Positions 12,241-24,014 of a DNA stretch of 64,000 bases are shown here, piece by piece (positions within the stretch are counted from its first letter, which is position 1; the number at the start of each line of letters is the position of its first letter). Origin of the DNA: Piliocolobus tephrosceles (Eukaryota > Chordata > Mammalia > Primates > Cercopithecidae). Below the pieces are notes generated by a model that was not told the origin of the DNA, did no database searches, and worked only from the letters and a program-made list of their open reading frames with translations. The DNA lies in the NCBI RefSeq assembly GCF_002776525.5, contig NC_045441.1, positions 84,274,918 to 84,338,917 of the forward strand, read 5' to 3'. The position numbers and the translations under genes were made by a program.

Positions 12241-13335
12241 TTAGAAAACTAGAACCTTGTGAGACTTCTTTAACTTAGTTTATAATGTAGTGTTCTATTA
12301 TTTTGAGTTACATTTGGTAAAGCCACCATTCTCTCTTCAGTACTTTGGACCTCCAAGGCAATAATCTGACCCTGGTCACATCTTGAGCCTTATTCCCCTA
12401 ACTATGCTCCAAAAGATGTTGAAAAAAATGACCAAGAAAGTTTATGAAATACTGTATTATGCAAGTTTCTTTATCTTGGGAGTTCTCAGAGCTTTAAACA
12501 TGTGGGCATTTGTCACTGAGCTGATAGACTAACAGGTACCAAGTTACAGATAAATGATTCCAGGTCTCTACGGCCTGAAGAGGCTTCTTAGTGCAGGCAA
12601 TGCAGCAGTACTCCCAAGAAGGGAAGTCAGCTTCCGAGGACTTCAAATCCCCAAGAAGGCTCCAGCTACGGACGTTTCTGCTTACATGGTTAAAGATCCA
12701 TTTAGATTTTCAGGTCTTTTTAAATATATTTCTTTTGAGATCCTCCTAACTGCTCTGCAGACTCAGGCCTTGTGTGTACTTTTCCACCAGGTGCAAGCAA
12801 CCAGTAACAAGCCAGTTCATTCCTGAGTGTTCACTTGAGACTTGGTAGAGCAAGGGCAATTTCCCTGGTTCCATATGTTCATCTACATATGAATCCAAGA
12901 GGCAGACATAATGCAGAGCTTTTCCCAAACTTTTCTGGCCTTAGAAACTTTTTTTTAGGAACATTTAAAATCATCTCAAGAAATACCAGTTGCCATTCAA
13001 CAGTGACAAGTTTTTTTAAGGTTTCTGAAAATACTTGTCTTTTGACTCAGAGTTTCCTTTTCTTAAAGAACAAGATTCCCTTCCCTCCATTTGGAGATTG
13101 AAATCTGTCTTCTCTTTGCTTCCCAAATTTGAAATAGCTAAATATTTCACAATATCTTTCTTAATTCTGGCATGTAATTCTGTCTTTTGGAAAAAAAAAA
13201 TCAAAAAGTGATTCTCAGGATACATCAAATTTGAGGGGAGAACCTAAATGTATAAAGTTCACTCTATTTTCTAACAAGTTTCAGGGAATACCTGAGTTGC
13301 AGCAGCAGCACCACTGAGCCTCTTGATTCCCAATT
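12241..13335. other. Unassigned intron
   Basis: No gene or named repeat recognised. Small open frames on both strands overlap one another and show no family signature. Confidence 0.55.
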
Positions 13336-13339
13336 AAAG

Positions 13340-13485
13340 CCCCACTTCTTATATTAAGCAACTGTAGAACCCTGAGCAAGTTATTTAACTCCTCTAAGCC
13401 TGAGTTTCCTCATTTGTAAAATAGAATTATCATGAGATTTAAATGAGATAATTAATATAAAGTTTCTGGAACACAGAGGGCAATT
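13340..13485 (+). mobile_element. MIR SINE fragment
   Basis: 3' part of MIR: 'gagcaagttatttaactcc', 'gagtttcctcatttgtaaaa', 'ttaaatgagataatta', 'tctggaacacag'. Confidence 0.75.
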
Positions 13486-14735
13486 TTAAATTGACAACTT
13501 ATTTCCTGAGTTTTAGCTGTTCAACTTTCTTCCTTTTAAGTTTGTTTATTCCAGATCTCCTATGACTCCCTGGTCTCCTCAGGGGCAGTAACAACATGCC
13601 TCCTGCAGCTGTCTCCCTTTCACAGATAAAATTTTATTAGCATTTTCATAATTTTCCCTGCTTGAACTCAAGTGACTCTTCTGATCCCAGTTAGTCACTG
13701 AAAAGTAGAATTCATTCCACAATTTGTGTAGCTACTTTTCTGACAATAACGTATACATTTCTGACAAAGAATTGCTAGTTTTTACTAAGGTTCCAACACT
13801 TCACAAATTACATCCTCTTACTTCATCTAAGGATAAAGTTTTCCTAATCCCATTTCTTTGGACTGCGGCCAGCCTTCTTAAAAATGAATTACGCCTTGGG
13901 TCAGGATCAAGGAGGAAGTGAAAACAGTCTCATAAAATGGTCACTCAATACAGTGGAGGTTAGTATCACTATGATAATTCTCCTCCAAGGTGCATAAAGG
14001 AAAAAGTTCTTCTTCACTCAGATCCTTGTACTGATCTGTCCTCATTAAATTTCTGGTCTTTTTCCTCTCTGGCTTATTAAATATAATCTCCCTTTGAACT
14101 ACGATTCTTTCTTTACTTTTATGAATGTCCACCAACTATTTTTTCTTCACTTTCCTTTTAAGCCATTAAACATTTTCATCACAGAGAAAGAAATAACAGT
14201 ATCTTGTTTAGTGATCAGATTTTCTTGTGGCATTCCAGTCACTGATGCTGGTAAAGGGGAAATCACCCCTCCCTCACATTCAGCTCACATTGGGAGGGAC
14301 GGATTCCACAACCAGCTCCCAGCGTGAGTGTACCGGCCTCAGCCAAAGGCCATGCCATATTTCCTGGTTAGGATGCCTGATTCAGGAATGGGCCTGCTAT
14401 TCACTCAAAGCTGGTTCCAGACAGTGAGACTCAGTGATACACTGGGACAGAGGCAGGCAGTCCTCCCTTCTGAAATTATGCTTGAAGGTATCCTAGCCAG
14501 ACACATTGAGTTAGAAACTAAAGATAGAGAGCAACAGAGTCCTAGAGACCGAAAACCAGAACTACGCTGGATTTCTGTCACAAGTCAATACATTCCTTTT
14601 TCCTTTGCAAATTTGAGTTAAATTTTTGTTATTTGCAACTGAAAGATTCCCAAATGATACGCATCATATTTGACCACTTGGCAAAGTTGATAACATTAGG
14701 CTTTTGCAACAACTCTGCCAGGTCAAGCAGAACAA
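13486..14735. other. Unassigned intron
   Basis: Overlapping short frames at 14094-14621 occur in three registers with no domain content. No repeat family recognised. Confidence 0.5.
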
Positions 14736-14739
14736 GAAC

Positions 14740-14880
14740 ATTTGCCATTTTAAAGTAAAAAAAACCCTGACCTCCAGAGAGATGACACAGCATAGCCAAG
14801 GTTATGTAACTAGTAAGTTACAGAGCTGCAACTCAAGCCTGGGTCTTTTATATCCCTACTCAATCGTAAGTTTTACTTTT
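14740..14880 (-). mobile_element. MIR-type SINE fragment
   Basis: The plus strand has the reversed MIR signature 'aaggttatgtaactagtaag' followed by 'cagagctgcaactcaagcc'. Only the tRNA-proximal half is preserved. Confidence 0.55.
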
Positions 14881-15267
14881 CTATAAACATATTATAGAAA
14901 CTTCCAGTATGCTTACTCCTGCTTGCCTCACCTTGCTAGTTCTCACCTGCTAGTAACAGGAGAATTAGAGGCATTATTAGGCCACCATGCCAAAGGGGAA
15001 ATAATCACTGTCTTAAAAACAAAGTTATTAAGTGGCAGCACACAGTGGGCCACACATCAGTTCTGACCTTAAACCTCAAAATGCCATCCTCTCATTTTGG
15101 AATAAGCACCCTCCCCAGATATAAACACAGGCCTACAAAATTAGGGAGCCTTGATCCCACTCTCAAGAGAAAATGATATGTCAGATCTCTAAATAAGAGA
15201 TAATTACTTATTCCTCAATATTAGTTTTTGAGTTTCCACTGCTTTCCATACTGTCTTGGCCAAAAGC

Positions 15268-15573
15268 TTATGTAGATTGAGCATTCCTAATCCTAAAATC
15301 CAAAATTCAAAACTTTTGAGTATCATCAACATGATACCATAAGTGTAAAATTGCACATGTAAGTGCCTAACACAAACTTTGTTCCATGCACAAAACTATC
15401 AAAATGATTGTATAAAATTACCTTCAGGTTATGTTTATAAGGTACATATAAATGAATTTTATGTTTAGAATTTGGTGCCATATATGCAAATCTTCCAAAA
15501 TCTGAAAATAAATTTAAAATCCAAACACTTCTGTCCCCAAGCATTTTGGATAAGAAATATTTAACCCATATAC
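15268..15573 (+). mobile_element. MER2-type Tigger DNA transposon
   Basis: The left end 'gattgagcattcctaatcc' and the right part 'cacttctgtccccaagcat' plus 'tttggataagaaat' match the ends of the MER2/Tigger group (Tc1/mariner, non-autonomous). The middle 'ttgtataaaattaccttcagg' is also typical. The 86-codon reverse frame is incidental. Confidence 0.75.
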
Positions 15574-16706
15574 TATTTTCCTGCATGTGTTTCTATACTT
15601 TTTGTCTGAAAGACAGATGTACCAGAGTATGAAATACCTTTTTGGGACGATATCAAATAAAATCTAACCAATCTCAATTCTTCTTAGCCCCAAAAGATAG
15701 AAACAATTGCATGATAATGCAATCATAGTGCCTGAGCTGGAATTTGTCTATAAAACAAAAGTAAACCATAAACAGCAAACAAAAGAAATGAACAGAAACT
15801 GTCTTCAAGGCCAAGGTGAAAACAAAGCCTATTTCTCTCCTCTTAGTCATTCCATTTCTTTACTTCCTAGTATATAAGTTAATAAAATTGTATTCATTCC
15901 TGCTGAAAAATTATGAATTTTCCTAAGCTTCAGCCTAAATGGAAAAATATTCATACTCTCATCATCAGTACTGGTATCCATCTCAGAGCTTCATTTGTAA
16001 CGTGATTTTTGTTAAGAAATTCATGTTATATAAGCTGTAATTTATTTTGTTGAATCATAAAGTTAGTCCTGAAAAACCAAGATTTTAAAAAATTTATTAT
16101 AATAAATAATGCAAAACTAGAATATTGTATTTGTGGCTATAAAAACAGAATAAAGGAACAGAATGAAGACATTAGTAAAATAACTAGTCTTTACTTCATA
16201 TTTATTGTTCAAAGTGATGCACAATCCTGAATATGCATGCCTATTCCACTTTTTTTAATCCACTAGGGCAACCATAAAATAAAAAACAATGAAATACAAT
16301 TTTAGTAACAATTCAAAAGAAACTCCTATTGAGACACTTACTACAGCTGTGTTTCTCATGCCATAACTAAAACACTTAGCCTGAAAACTACACTGTGATT
16401 TGTTGCTCTAATTGATGTACATTTTTATCTCTCTGTACTGTTGCTGTCAACACTTTACTACATGAAGAAAACAGAGACCAAAACAGCAAGGAGGAGTTTA
16501 AACATAAAACAGCAGGGGAGCTGTTTATTTTTCAAAAGAGAATATTTTATATAGAAGGAATAACAAACTAGAGATCTAAAGAATAATGAGAGATTACTTA
16601 ATACTGAATGTAGACATATTCCACTATTGGAAAATATACTATTTCCAGCATTTAATAACGAATGTCATATTGGTAAACTCTGTCATTTTGACAGATGGAA
16701 TTTTAT
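15574..16706. other. Unassigned intron
   Basis: A+T-rich, with no gene or named repeat recognised. Confidence 0.55.
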
Positions 16707-16720
16707 GGCAAATACTTTTT

Positions 16721-16891
16721 TTGTTTGTTTTAGAGATGTGCTCTCACTATGTTGCCCAGGCTGGAGCACAATGGCCAATCCACAGGTGCAGTTATGGAAC
16801 ACTACAGCCTGGAGCTCCTGGTCTCAAGTGACCCTCCCACCTCAAACTTCCAAATAGCTGGAACGACAAGTATGTGCCACTGCACCAAGCA
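16721..16891 (-). mobile_element. 7SL-derived monomer (FRAM/FAM-like)
   Basis: A single antisense monomer that keeps a 7SL-like stretch ('caatggccaatccacaggtgc') that ordinary Alu left arms lost. Flanked by diverged copies of 'ggcaaatacttttt' (16707-16720) and 'ggcaaatgattttt' (16892-16905), so it was inserted on its own as a monomer. Confidence 0.75.
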
Positions 16892-17159
16892 GGCAAATGA
16901 TTTTTAATAAATAATTTATCCAAGAATAAAATATTCAATTGAGAATCCAATCTTCAGGTTTAAATAATTGTTTAAAAGATCCTGAAATAATGGAAAATTT
17001 TAATCCCATATAACTGATATGATAAATCCAAATCAATTCTGATAACAGAACAAGTATCCTAAGTTTCCCCTCTAAGTTTTAAAATGTTGTAAATATTTAA
17101 AAAGGTACTTGTAAATCTGTAATTATGTATTAAAAACAACTATCTGAGTGTTTTTAGGG

Positions 17160-17385
17160 TGAGACAGAAGATTAGAGTTTAAATCCCAGATCTGCCACCA
17201 TTCTTCGATGAACAGAGAAAGTAGATTTTTAAAGTCAGAACAAAGTTCAAATTCCAGTTCCACATGCTAACTAGCCACGTGACCCTTGGCAAATTAGTCT
17301 TCCTGATTCTAGATTTTAGCACATGTAAAATGGGGAAAATAACACCCCACATAGATCATTAGGATTAAATGACACATACACCTCA
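17160..17385 (+). mobile_element. MIR SINE
   Basis: 'gagtttaaatcccagatctg', 'aactagccacgtgacccttgg', 'gtaaaatggggaaaataaca' and 'ggattaaatgacacata' follow the order of MIR. A stretch after 'ctgccacc' is duplicated or inserted, so 'caaattccagttcc' repeats the box B-like part. Confidence 0.75.
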
Positions 17386-17659
17386 CACACAGCTATGTTG
17401 TGTGATTGTGTATAAATGAATAGTATACTATTTCATAAATGTTATCTTCCATCTTTTTCCTTTCTTATCTGTAATATTGATACCTTTTTCTGCATCTTTA
17501 AAATAGTGAGTCTGTCTTCCATATCCCTTTTAGTTCTCTTAATTTAAATCTGGAGAGCACATTAACATCCTTTCTCTCAAGTAGTGGGTGCTACACATGT
17601 ACCACTTCACAGTATTTTAAAATATAAATGCTTTCAAAAATATCTTCCATCAGTAACTT

Positions 17660-17951
17660 TTTTTTTTTTTTGAGACGGAGTCTCGCTCTGTCGCCCAGGC
17701 TGGAGTGCAGTGGCCGGATCTCAGCTCACTGCAAGCTCCGCCTCCTGGGTTCACGCCATTCTCCTGCCTCAGCCTCCCGAGTAGCTGGGACTACAGGCGC
17801 CCGCTAACACGCCCGGCTAATTTTTTGTATTTTAGTAGAGACGGGGTTTCACCGTGTTAGCCAGGATGGTCTCGATCTCCTGACCTTGTGATCCGCCCGT
17901 CTCGGCCTCCCAAAGTGCTGGGATTACAGGCTTGAGCCACCGCGCCCGGCC
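17660..17951 (-). mobile_element. Young full-length Alu (AluYR-like)
   Basis: Antisense, nearly undiverged, with an intact tail. 'gtggccggatctcag' and 'ggcttgagccaccgcg' are the variants I associate with cercopithecid AluYR. The duplication 'ccatcagtaacttttt' flanks it (begins 17648 and 17952) and is still perfect. Confidence 0.95.
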
Positions 17952-18332
17952 CCATCAGTAACTTTTTATAACGTGTCCACAATCTCTTCAACAACCCTTG
18001 GGGCCAGATGTGTTTTGGAGTTGAGAAATTGTTTAATTTTAGAAAGGTAATGATATGCACACATCATATATTACATAATGCTCCCAGCAGAATGAAGGAG
18101 AACAACCTTTAATCAAACATATTAATATTTCTGTACCAAATGATGTTCATGCTAAGTGGGATAAGTAAAGACTATAAATAGTCTAATGTATGACGGTAGG
18201 CAGAATTCTCAAGATGTTCCCCAAGATTCCCATTCCCTATTTAAGCAAACACTAATTTGGGTGCTCCATGAAGAGACTTTGCAGATGGAATCAGGGGTAT
18301 TAACAAGCTGACTTTAAAATAGGGAGATTCTC

Positions 18333-18630
18333 GGCGGGGCGTGGTGACTCACAACAGTAATCCCAGCACTTTGGGAGGCCAAGGTGGGCAGATTATGAGG
18401 TCAGAAGTTTGAGACCAGCCTGACCAACATAGTGGAACCTGGTCTCTACTAAAAATACAAAACCTAGCCAGGCATGGTGGTGCACACCTGTAGTTGCAGC
18501 TACTTGGGAGGCTGAGGCAGGAGAATCACCTGCACTTGGGAGGCGGAGGTTGCAGTGAGCTGAAATTATGCCACTGCACTCCACCTTGAGCAACAGAGCA
18601 AGACTGTCTCAAAAAAAAAAAAAAAAAAAA
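18333..18630 (+). mobile_element. Alu (AluS-like), full length
   Basis: Sense Alu inside the MLT1 LTR, ending in a 20-base A tail. The near-identical flanks 'aaaatagggagattc' (18316-18330) and 'aaaatagggatattc' (18627-18641) are its target-site duplication. Confidence 0.93.
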
Positions 18631-18683
18631 TAGGGATATTCCCCTGCATTGTCTGAAGGGGTCTAATGTAATCCCACGACCCC

Positions 18684-19221
18684 TGTGATGGTTAATATTG
18701 AGTGTCAACTTGATTGGATTGAAGGATGCAAAGTATTATTCCTGGGCCTGTCTGTAAGGGTGCTGCCAAAGGATATTAACATTTGAGTCAGTGGACTGGG
18801 AGAGGCAGATCCACCCTCAATCTGGGTGGGCACCATCTAATCAGCTGCAAGTGTGTTTAGGATAAAAGCAGGTAGTGGAACCTGAAAGGTCTAGACTGGC
18901 TAAGTCTTCCAGCCTCCATCTTCCTCCTGTGCTGGATGCTTCCTGCCTTCGAACATTGAACTCCAAGTTCTTCAGCTTTGGGACTCTCGGACATACACCA
19001 GTGGTTTGCCAGGGGCTCTCAGGCCTTCAGCCATAGACTGAAGGCTGCACTGTCAGCTTCCCTACTTTCGAGGTTTTGGGACTAGGACTGGCTTCCTTGC
19101 TCCTCAGCTTGCAGATGGCCTACTATGGGACTTCACCTTATGATCCTGTAAGTCAATACTCCTTAATAAACTCTCTTTCATACATACATCTATCCTATTA
19201 GTCCTGTCCCTGACTGATACA
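18684..19221 (+). mobile_element. Solo LTR of an ERVL element (MLT2A-type)
   Basis: Begins TGTGATGGTTAATATTGAG and ends CTGATACA, with 'ttaataaactctctttcat' near the 3' end as polyadenylation region. Landmarks 'gggtgggcaccatctaatc' and 'ctccaagttcttcagcttt' are typical. The extra block around 'gaaggctgcactgtcagc' suggests the longer MLT2A2 subtype. No gag, pol or env sequence accompanies it, so it is a solo LTR. Confidence 0.85.
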
Positions 19222-20044
19222 AGCCCTTAGAAGCAGAAGAGAAAGGCAGAAGGGTTGCTGGGAAAGATATGGTGGAGGAAGATAGCAGAAGAGAGATGAG
19301 GCAAAAGGGGAGGTTTGAGAGATTCAAAGCCTGTGAAGGACTTGACTGACCCCTGTTGCCTTTGAAAGTAGAGGAAGGGGACCACCACTCAGGGAATGCA
19401 GGCAGCCCCTGCAACAATCCAGGGCCAACAGCCAGCAAGGGAGTGGGAGCCTCAGCTATAATCTCAAGGAACTGAATTGTGCCAACAACCTAAAAAGGCT
19501 TGAAAGTAGATTCTTCTCCAGAGCCTCTACAAAGAAGCATAGACCAGATGACTCAGGCTTGTGAGACTCTAGGCAGAGAATCCATCTGAGCTTCACTGTA
19601 CCCAGACTTCTGACCCATGAAAACTATGAGATAATAAATGTGTATTGGTTTAAGCAGCTAAAGTTAACAGCAGCAATACAAAACTAATTCATGTGTATTA
19701 TGTGAGGCTTTTATCGCCAAATGAGGTGCTCCAAGTTTACAAAATGTTACTACTGCTTTCAGAGCTTTGGGGGTTTTAAAATTGCACTGAAGAGATTCAG
19801 AACTATTTATTTCTGTTCTTTAAATATGGTCAATAGATTTATCAAGTTAATAAACATGAATACGGCTTTGAAACTTTTAGTAAAACCTTATTAGAAATGC
19901 TTTTAACAAACAAACAAACAAACTCCAATAGTAATCTCACTGCCTAACTCCCTTTCAGCCCTAACGTTTTCAGAGTTAAAACAGTTCCTTCAAGACAGCT
20001 GACCTCATGGCAACCCTTTAAAGGAAAGGGCCTCTGTTAGCTAA

Positions 20045-20300
20045 TAATAACTAAACACTTACTGAGCACCTCCACATGCCAAGCACTGTTTTTGGTGTTT
20101 CATATGCATTAACTCATTAAACCTGTCAACTACTCAATAAAATAGGTACTATTGCCACTCCTATTTTACAAGTGGATAAATCTAGGCAATGAGCAGTTAA
20201 CCGACTTGCCCAAGATCACACAGTTAGCAAGTGGTATAAAGCCAGGCAGCCTGGCTACAAAGTCTATGCTGTGAACCGATTTGGTAACACTGCCTCTCAT
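20045..20300 (-). mobile_element. Near-complete MIR SINE
   Basis: The plus strand shows the whole reversed MIR: 'tactgagcacctccacatgcc', 'taactcattaaacctgtca', 'ttgcccaagatcacacagtt', 'ccaggcagcctggctac' and 'aacactgcctctc'. At about 255 bases it is one of the best preserved MIRs in the window. Confidence 0.85.
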
Positions 20301-20452
20301 GTTGATACAGATACCATCTAATCAAATATCCACAATTGGCACAACAAATACAAGGTATCGTGATCCCAGAATTTATGGGGTAAACCTTTTTCTATATGAA
20401 CCTCACACTGATCACTCTGGGAGGATGCATGTCCCAATAACATTCCCTTCAG

Positions 20453-20816
20453 TGTTATGAACTGAATGCTTGCCTCCCCCTCAAATTCAGATGTGGAAAT
20501 CCTAACCTCCAATGTGATTATATCAGAAGCTGGGGCCTTTGGGAGGTAATTAGGTCATGACAGTAGATTGGAATTCATGCTCTTAGAAGAAGAGACATGA
20601 AAAACTATTTTTCTCTCTGTCATTCAAGGATACAGCAAGAAGGTAGCTATGTGCATGCAAACTAGGAAGAAGGCCCTCAATAAGACAGAATCAGCCTGTA
20701 CCTTGATCTTGGACTCCTCAGCCTTTGGATCTGTAAGGAATACATTTCTGTTTTTAAGCCACCCAGTCCTTATGGTATTTTTATTATGGAAGCCAGAGCT
20801 AAGACATTACAAAGTA
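20453..20816 (+). mobile_element. MST-type MaLR LTR (solo)
   Basis: Starts TGTTATGAACTGAATGC and contains 'ggggcctttgggaggtaatt', 'acagcaagaaggtagctatg' and 'ttaagccacccagtcctta'. These are shared by MSTB/MSTC LTRs of ERVL-MaLR. The 110-codon frame that overlaps its 3' half runs into flanking sequence and looks incidental. Confidence 0.82.
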
Positions 20817-21341
20817 CACAGTACATTAACCAGTCAACCAGTACATCTACTGCCGGAGGTTTCCTGTTGTGCTGCCTTTCCTGCCCCCATGATTACAAAC
20901 TTCCAGAAAGTTGTGCCTCCTATTGGATCTAAAATCCCAATAACCTGGTGCCACGGCCATGTCCATATTATTGCAAAATAAACCTGTAGTGACTGACTGA
21001 GTAGCTAATTAACACATTTCCAGATTAAGAGTGCAATATCTCAGGTCACAGAAAGTTACAGAGGGCCCAGTAGGAATCTTCTTTGATGTTATTCATAATG
21101 GCCAAACATGTTTAGAACAAACAAACATCTGGTCATGGTTTTCCACAGTATTTAACCAGAAGATACTATGTTTATTAGAATATAAGTGAGAAGAGTTTTA
21201 ATTATTGAATTTTAAAAACATTCCTATTCAAATATCTGTAAGGGAATGAGTGGCATATCGGTGCAGGGTTGAGGTTTGGACTACATCAAGATAGTGAGAA
21301 AAAACTATAGCAGGTGAATGTCATGCAGAAAAACACTAGAT

Positions 21342-21519
21342 CAGTGGCTCTCAAACTTGAATCAAATAACCCAGAGAGCTTCTAAAAGCACAGTTTTTTA
21401 GGTCCCATCCATCAGCAATTCTGATTCAGTAGGTCTGGGTGAGAACCTTGAATGTGCATTTCTAACAAGTTTCCCACGATGATGCTGCTGGTCCCAGGGA
21501 CCACTCTGGAAAACCACTG
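21342..21519 (+). mobile_element. MER5A hAT element
   Basis: Starts 'cagtggctctcaaacttga' and ends 'ggaaaaccactg', so both terminal inverted repeats are readable. The middle 'gcaattctgattcagtaggt' is diagnostic. Confidence 0.9.
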
Positions 21520-21525
21520 CACCAT

Positions 21526-21617
21526 CTGGTCTATGGGAGTAGGAAGGGATCCAGGTATTGGGAGATTTTAAAATTCCCCAGGTTATTACGATGTGTAGCC
21601 AGGGTTGAAACCACTGG
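21526..21617 (+). mobile_element. Second MER5A fragment (3' half)
   Basis: 'gatccaggtattgggagat', 'tccccaggttattacgatg' and 'gtagccagggttgaaaccactg' follow the 3' half of a MER5A. Its terminal bases form part of the left arm of the hairpin at 21608. Confidence 0.7.
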
Positions 21618-21696
21618 CTAGGAAAACAGTTAAATGAGGAAGACATAGTTTCCACCACGTCTTCCTCATTTAACTGTTTTCCTAGCCCAGTGGTTT
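21608..21696. repeat. Near-perfect hairpin-forming inverted repeat
   Basis: Left arm 21608-21644 (37 bases) and right arm 21659-21696 (38 bases) are reverse complements apart from one extra base, around a 14-base spacer. The left arm begins with the end of a MER5A fragment. See the findings. Confidence 0.95.
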
Positions 21697-24010
21697 GCAT
21701 GACTGGGATAACCCATCACAAAAGGTAAGATGTCCTTGGGTTTGCATGCTAATTTATGGCCTGTGTTAGCTTTGGAAAAGGATATCAAAAGGAAAGCCCT
21801 TCTAGACACTGCCCAATAGCAATCAACAGTGTTCATGAGAGAAAATCCTATGCCACTCCATCCAGGCACTGAGATTCCCAAGATCATTTTTGCAGAGGGA
21901 AGGATAGACTAACATCTGTTATTTCTCTAAATCCTTTGGTATTCACATCCATAGCTATGTGTTACCAGTTAACTAAAAGCCCTTAAAAAATACATGCTAG
22001 AAAGCTGTTTCAAAGCCATTTCACCACATGGGCACTGAAGAAGACCCATTTGTGTGATAAACTTGGCAGTTTCTGTGATTACACACTTTAAATGCAAGGT
22101 ACATAGCAAAGTGAGAACTGGAAGTTTCTGTGACCTCTATTAAGCTTTGTTGTCTGTTATAATCTGAGCTATAACCTACAGGAGGAATCAGGGTGGGATC
22201 AGAAAAGAAAGAACACTTTAAAAAGAAGAGATATGAATTAGACCCACATCAAAATTAGATCCAGAAAGGGAGAAAGTAATGGGGAAAAAGGTTACTCAAG
22301 TGACAACAAGGCTATCAGATCTCCATAGTCAAAGTTTGGCTAAAGAATGACAGTAACCATTTTCACAATGTGAAACAAAGCCACAACATAATTTTTGTAA
22401 AAAGAGGGATTTTTTAGTATATTCTTTATATCAGAAAATTCAGACACTTTCATGAGTATTATTACTGATTATAAACAATTTTATTATTTATTAATAAGTT
22501 GACTTTGTTTTTTCTCTAAATGATTATTGCTTTAATGTATGGAATTTCTCTGAGTACTCTAGTGTAAATATGGCTTCATGGGCTCAAATAATCCTTTTAG
22601 TAGGGCTAGTTCTGTGTCTATATTGCTTTTTGAACAGTGAAGTTTAAGAGATATCATAGTACTCAAAATCCTCCCCTGTCCTAAAATATCACCTATTGGA
22701 GTCAATCCTTTGAGTTACCCCAAAGAGGCAAGAACATCTCTAAGAAGTCACATACATGGACTGAGAAGTGGGCTAGAACCAGCCAATTTATCTTCATGAA
22801 TTGATTTATCAGAGAAGAGGTAATCAACAGAACCAAGATATCAAGGTGACCACACTGCACAGCAGAAGGAAGAAGAGAATGCACATGACAGGTAAGGTGA
22901 TGGAAGGACCTTTAGAATGGCCTGAGGCATACTGACTTTCCGACAGAGGGAAGCTATAGGTTCAGGTGGTGTCCAGAGTAAGTCAGCTGAAGAACTGAAT
23001 TTCACAGTGTGCCCAGGGCTATTCTTGCACAGTCTGACATTCAATACTTCTAATTTAATTATTCTTCTATTTACAGTAGAAGTTACTAAAATGAAAAAAA
23101 ATTTAAAGCAATTTATTACAGGATCTCAGTGGGGATGAATAATAAGATGTATAAAGATAACCAATAAATAAAATTCAATACGAATTCCCAGGTTTTACTG
23201 TTGCATGCCTCATTATTTTTGATAAAGGGAGCACCTGTTGGATCAAGTGTAAAAGGGTGTACATTTAGTAGATAGAGGGTTCTCATTTCAGCAAGGCTGT
23301 GGAATGAACTCAGCAGCAGTACCACAATAGCACTCAAGTCTATTTATTCCTCAAGGTTACCTTTACCAAAATTCTCTTTGGCAGACTCTCTGGCTATCTC
23401 TCCAATATCCACCCCATATGCCACTAGTCAATAGATCCCTTGTTTAGTCAGCGATCCTCTCTTCTCCTATATGACTCGGGGAAAGGTGAACTCACTCCAG
23501 TTCTGGGGTGATCCTGACTCGATCAACTAATCACAGTGGTACCTTTTTCTTTACCAAGGTTTAAGAGGAGTTTTGACCCAGTTCTGGCCAATGAGACCTC
23601 TGAAGTTTTGGTGAAAAGGTTCCCTGGTTCCCTACAATGAGTCAGAGGAAGACGTGGTCTTTTTGTCTTCTCTGGACCCAAGAATGACAAAGTAGCATGG
23701 CTAGAGTCACACTTGGGGCTGCACAACCTCTGGATTTACAGTTATAGGAGATCACGAATCTCCTTTCAAGATCCTTGAGTCAGACTTTTTTGTTACTTTC
23801 AGTCCAAAGCATTATCGAAGTGTGCTATAGAAAAACAATTTATGAATAAGTAAGCAATAATAGGAATAAGCAAAATCTGCACTTACAGTAGACCTAAAAA
23901 TGAATGCCACCTATGGAAATCAGGAATTATTTTGATAATCAAAACCACGAATCAAAGTAAGCTTCTTATTCAATGTTTCAAAACATATCAAGTGTCTATA
24001 TTCATGACTA
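21697..24010. other. Unassigned intron
   Basis: No gene or firmly named repeat. Around 23565-23700 the text 'gacccagttctggccaatgag' recalls an old transposon or LTR fragment whose family I cannot fix. Confidence 0.5.
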
Positions 24011-24014
24011 ATCA

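Larger units (their letters stand above)
18190..19694 (+). mobile_element. MLT1-type MaLR LTR, split by two later insertions
   Basis: An old LTR starts 'ggtaggcagaattctcaaga' and resumes after 19221 with 'cagggaatgcaggcagccc' and 'cttctgacccatgaaaac', ending in a 'gagataataaatgtgtat' polyadenylation-type stretch. An Alu (18333-18630) and an MLT2A-type LTR (18684-19221) interrupt it. Removing both leaves a normal MLT1 LTR length. Confidence 0.75.

Noticed and set aside
20649..20981. 110-codon plus-strand frame
   Set aside because: It begins in an MST-type LTR and runs into flanking intron; no signal or domain.
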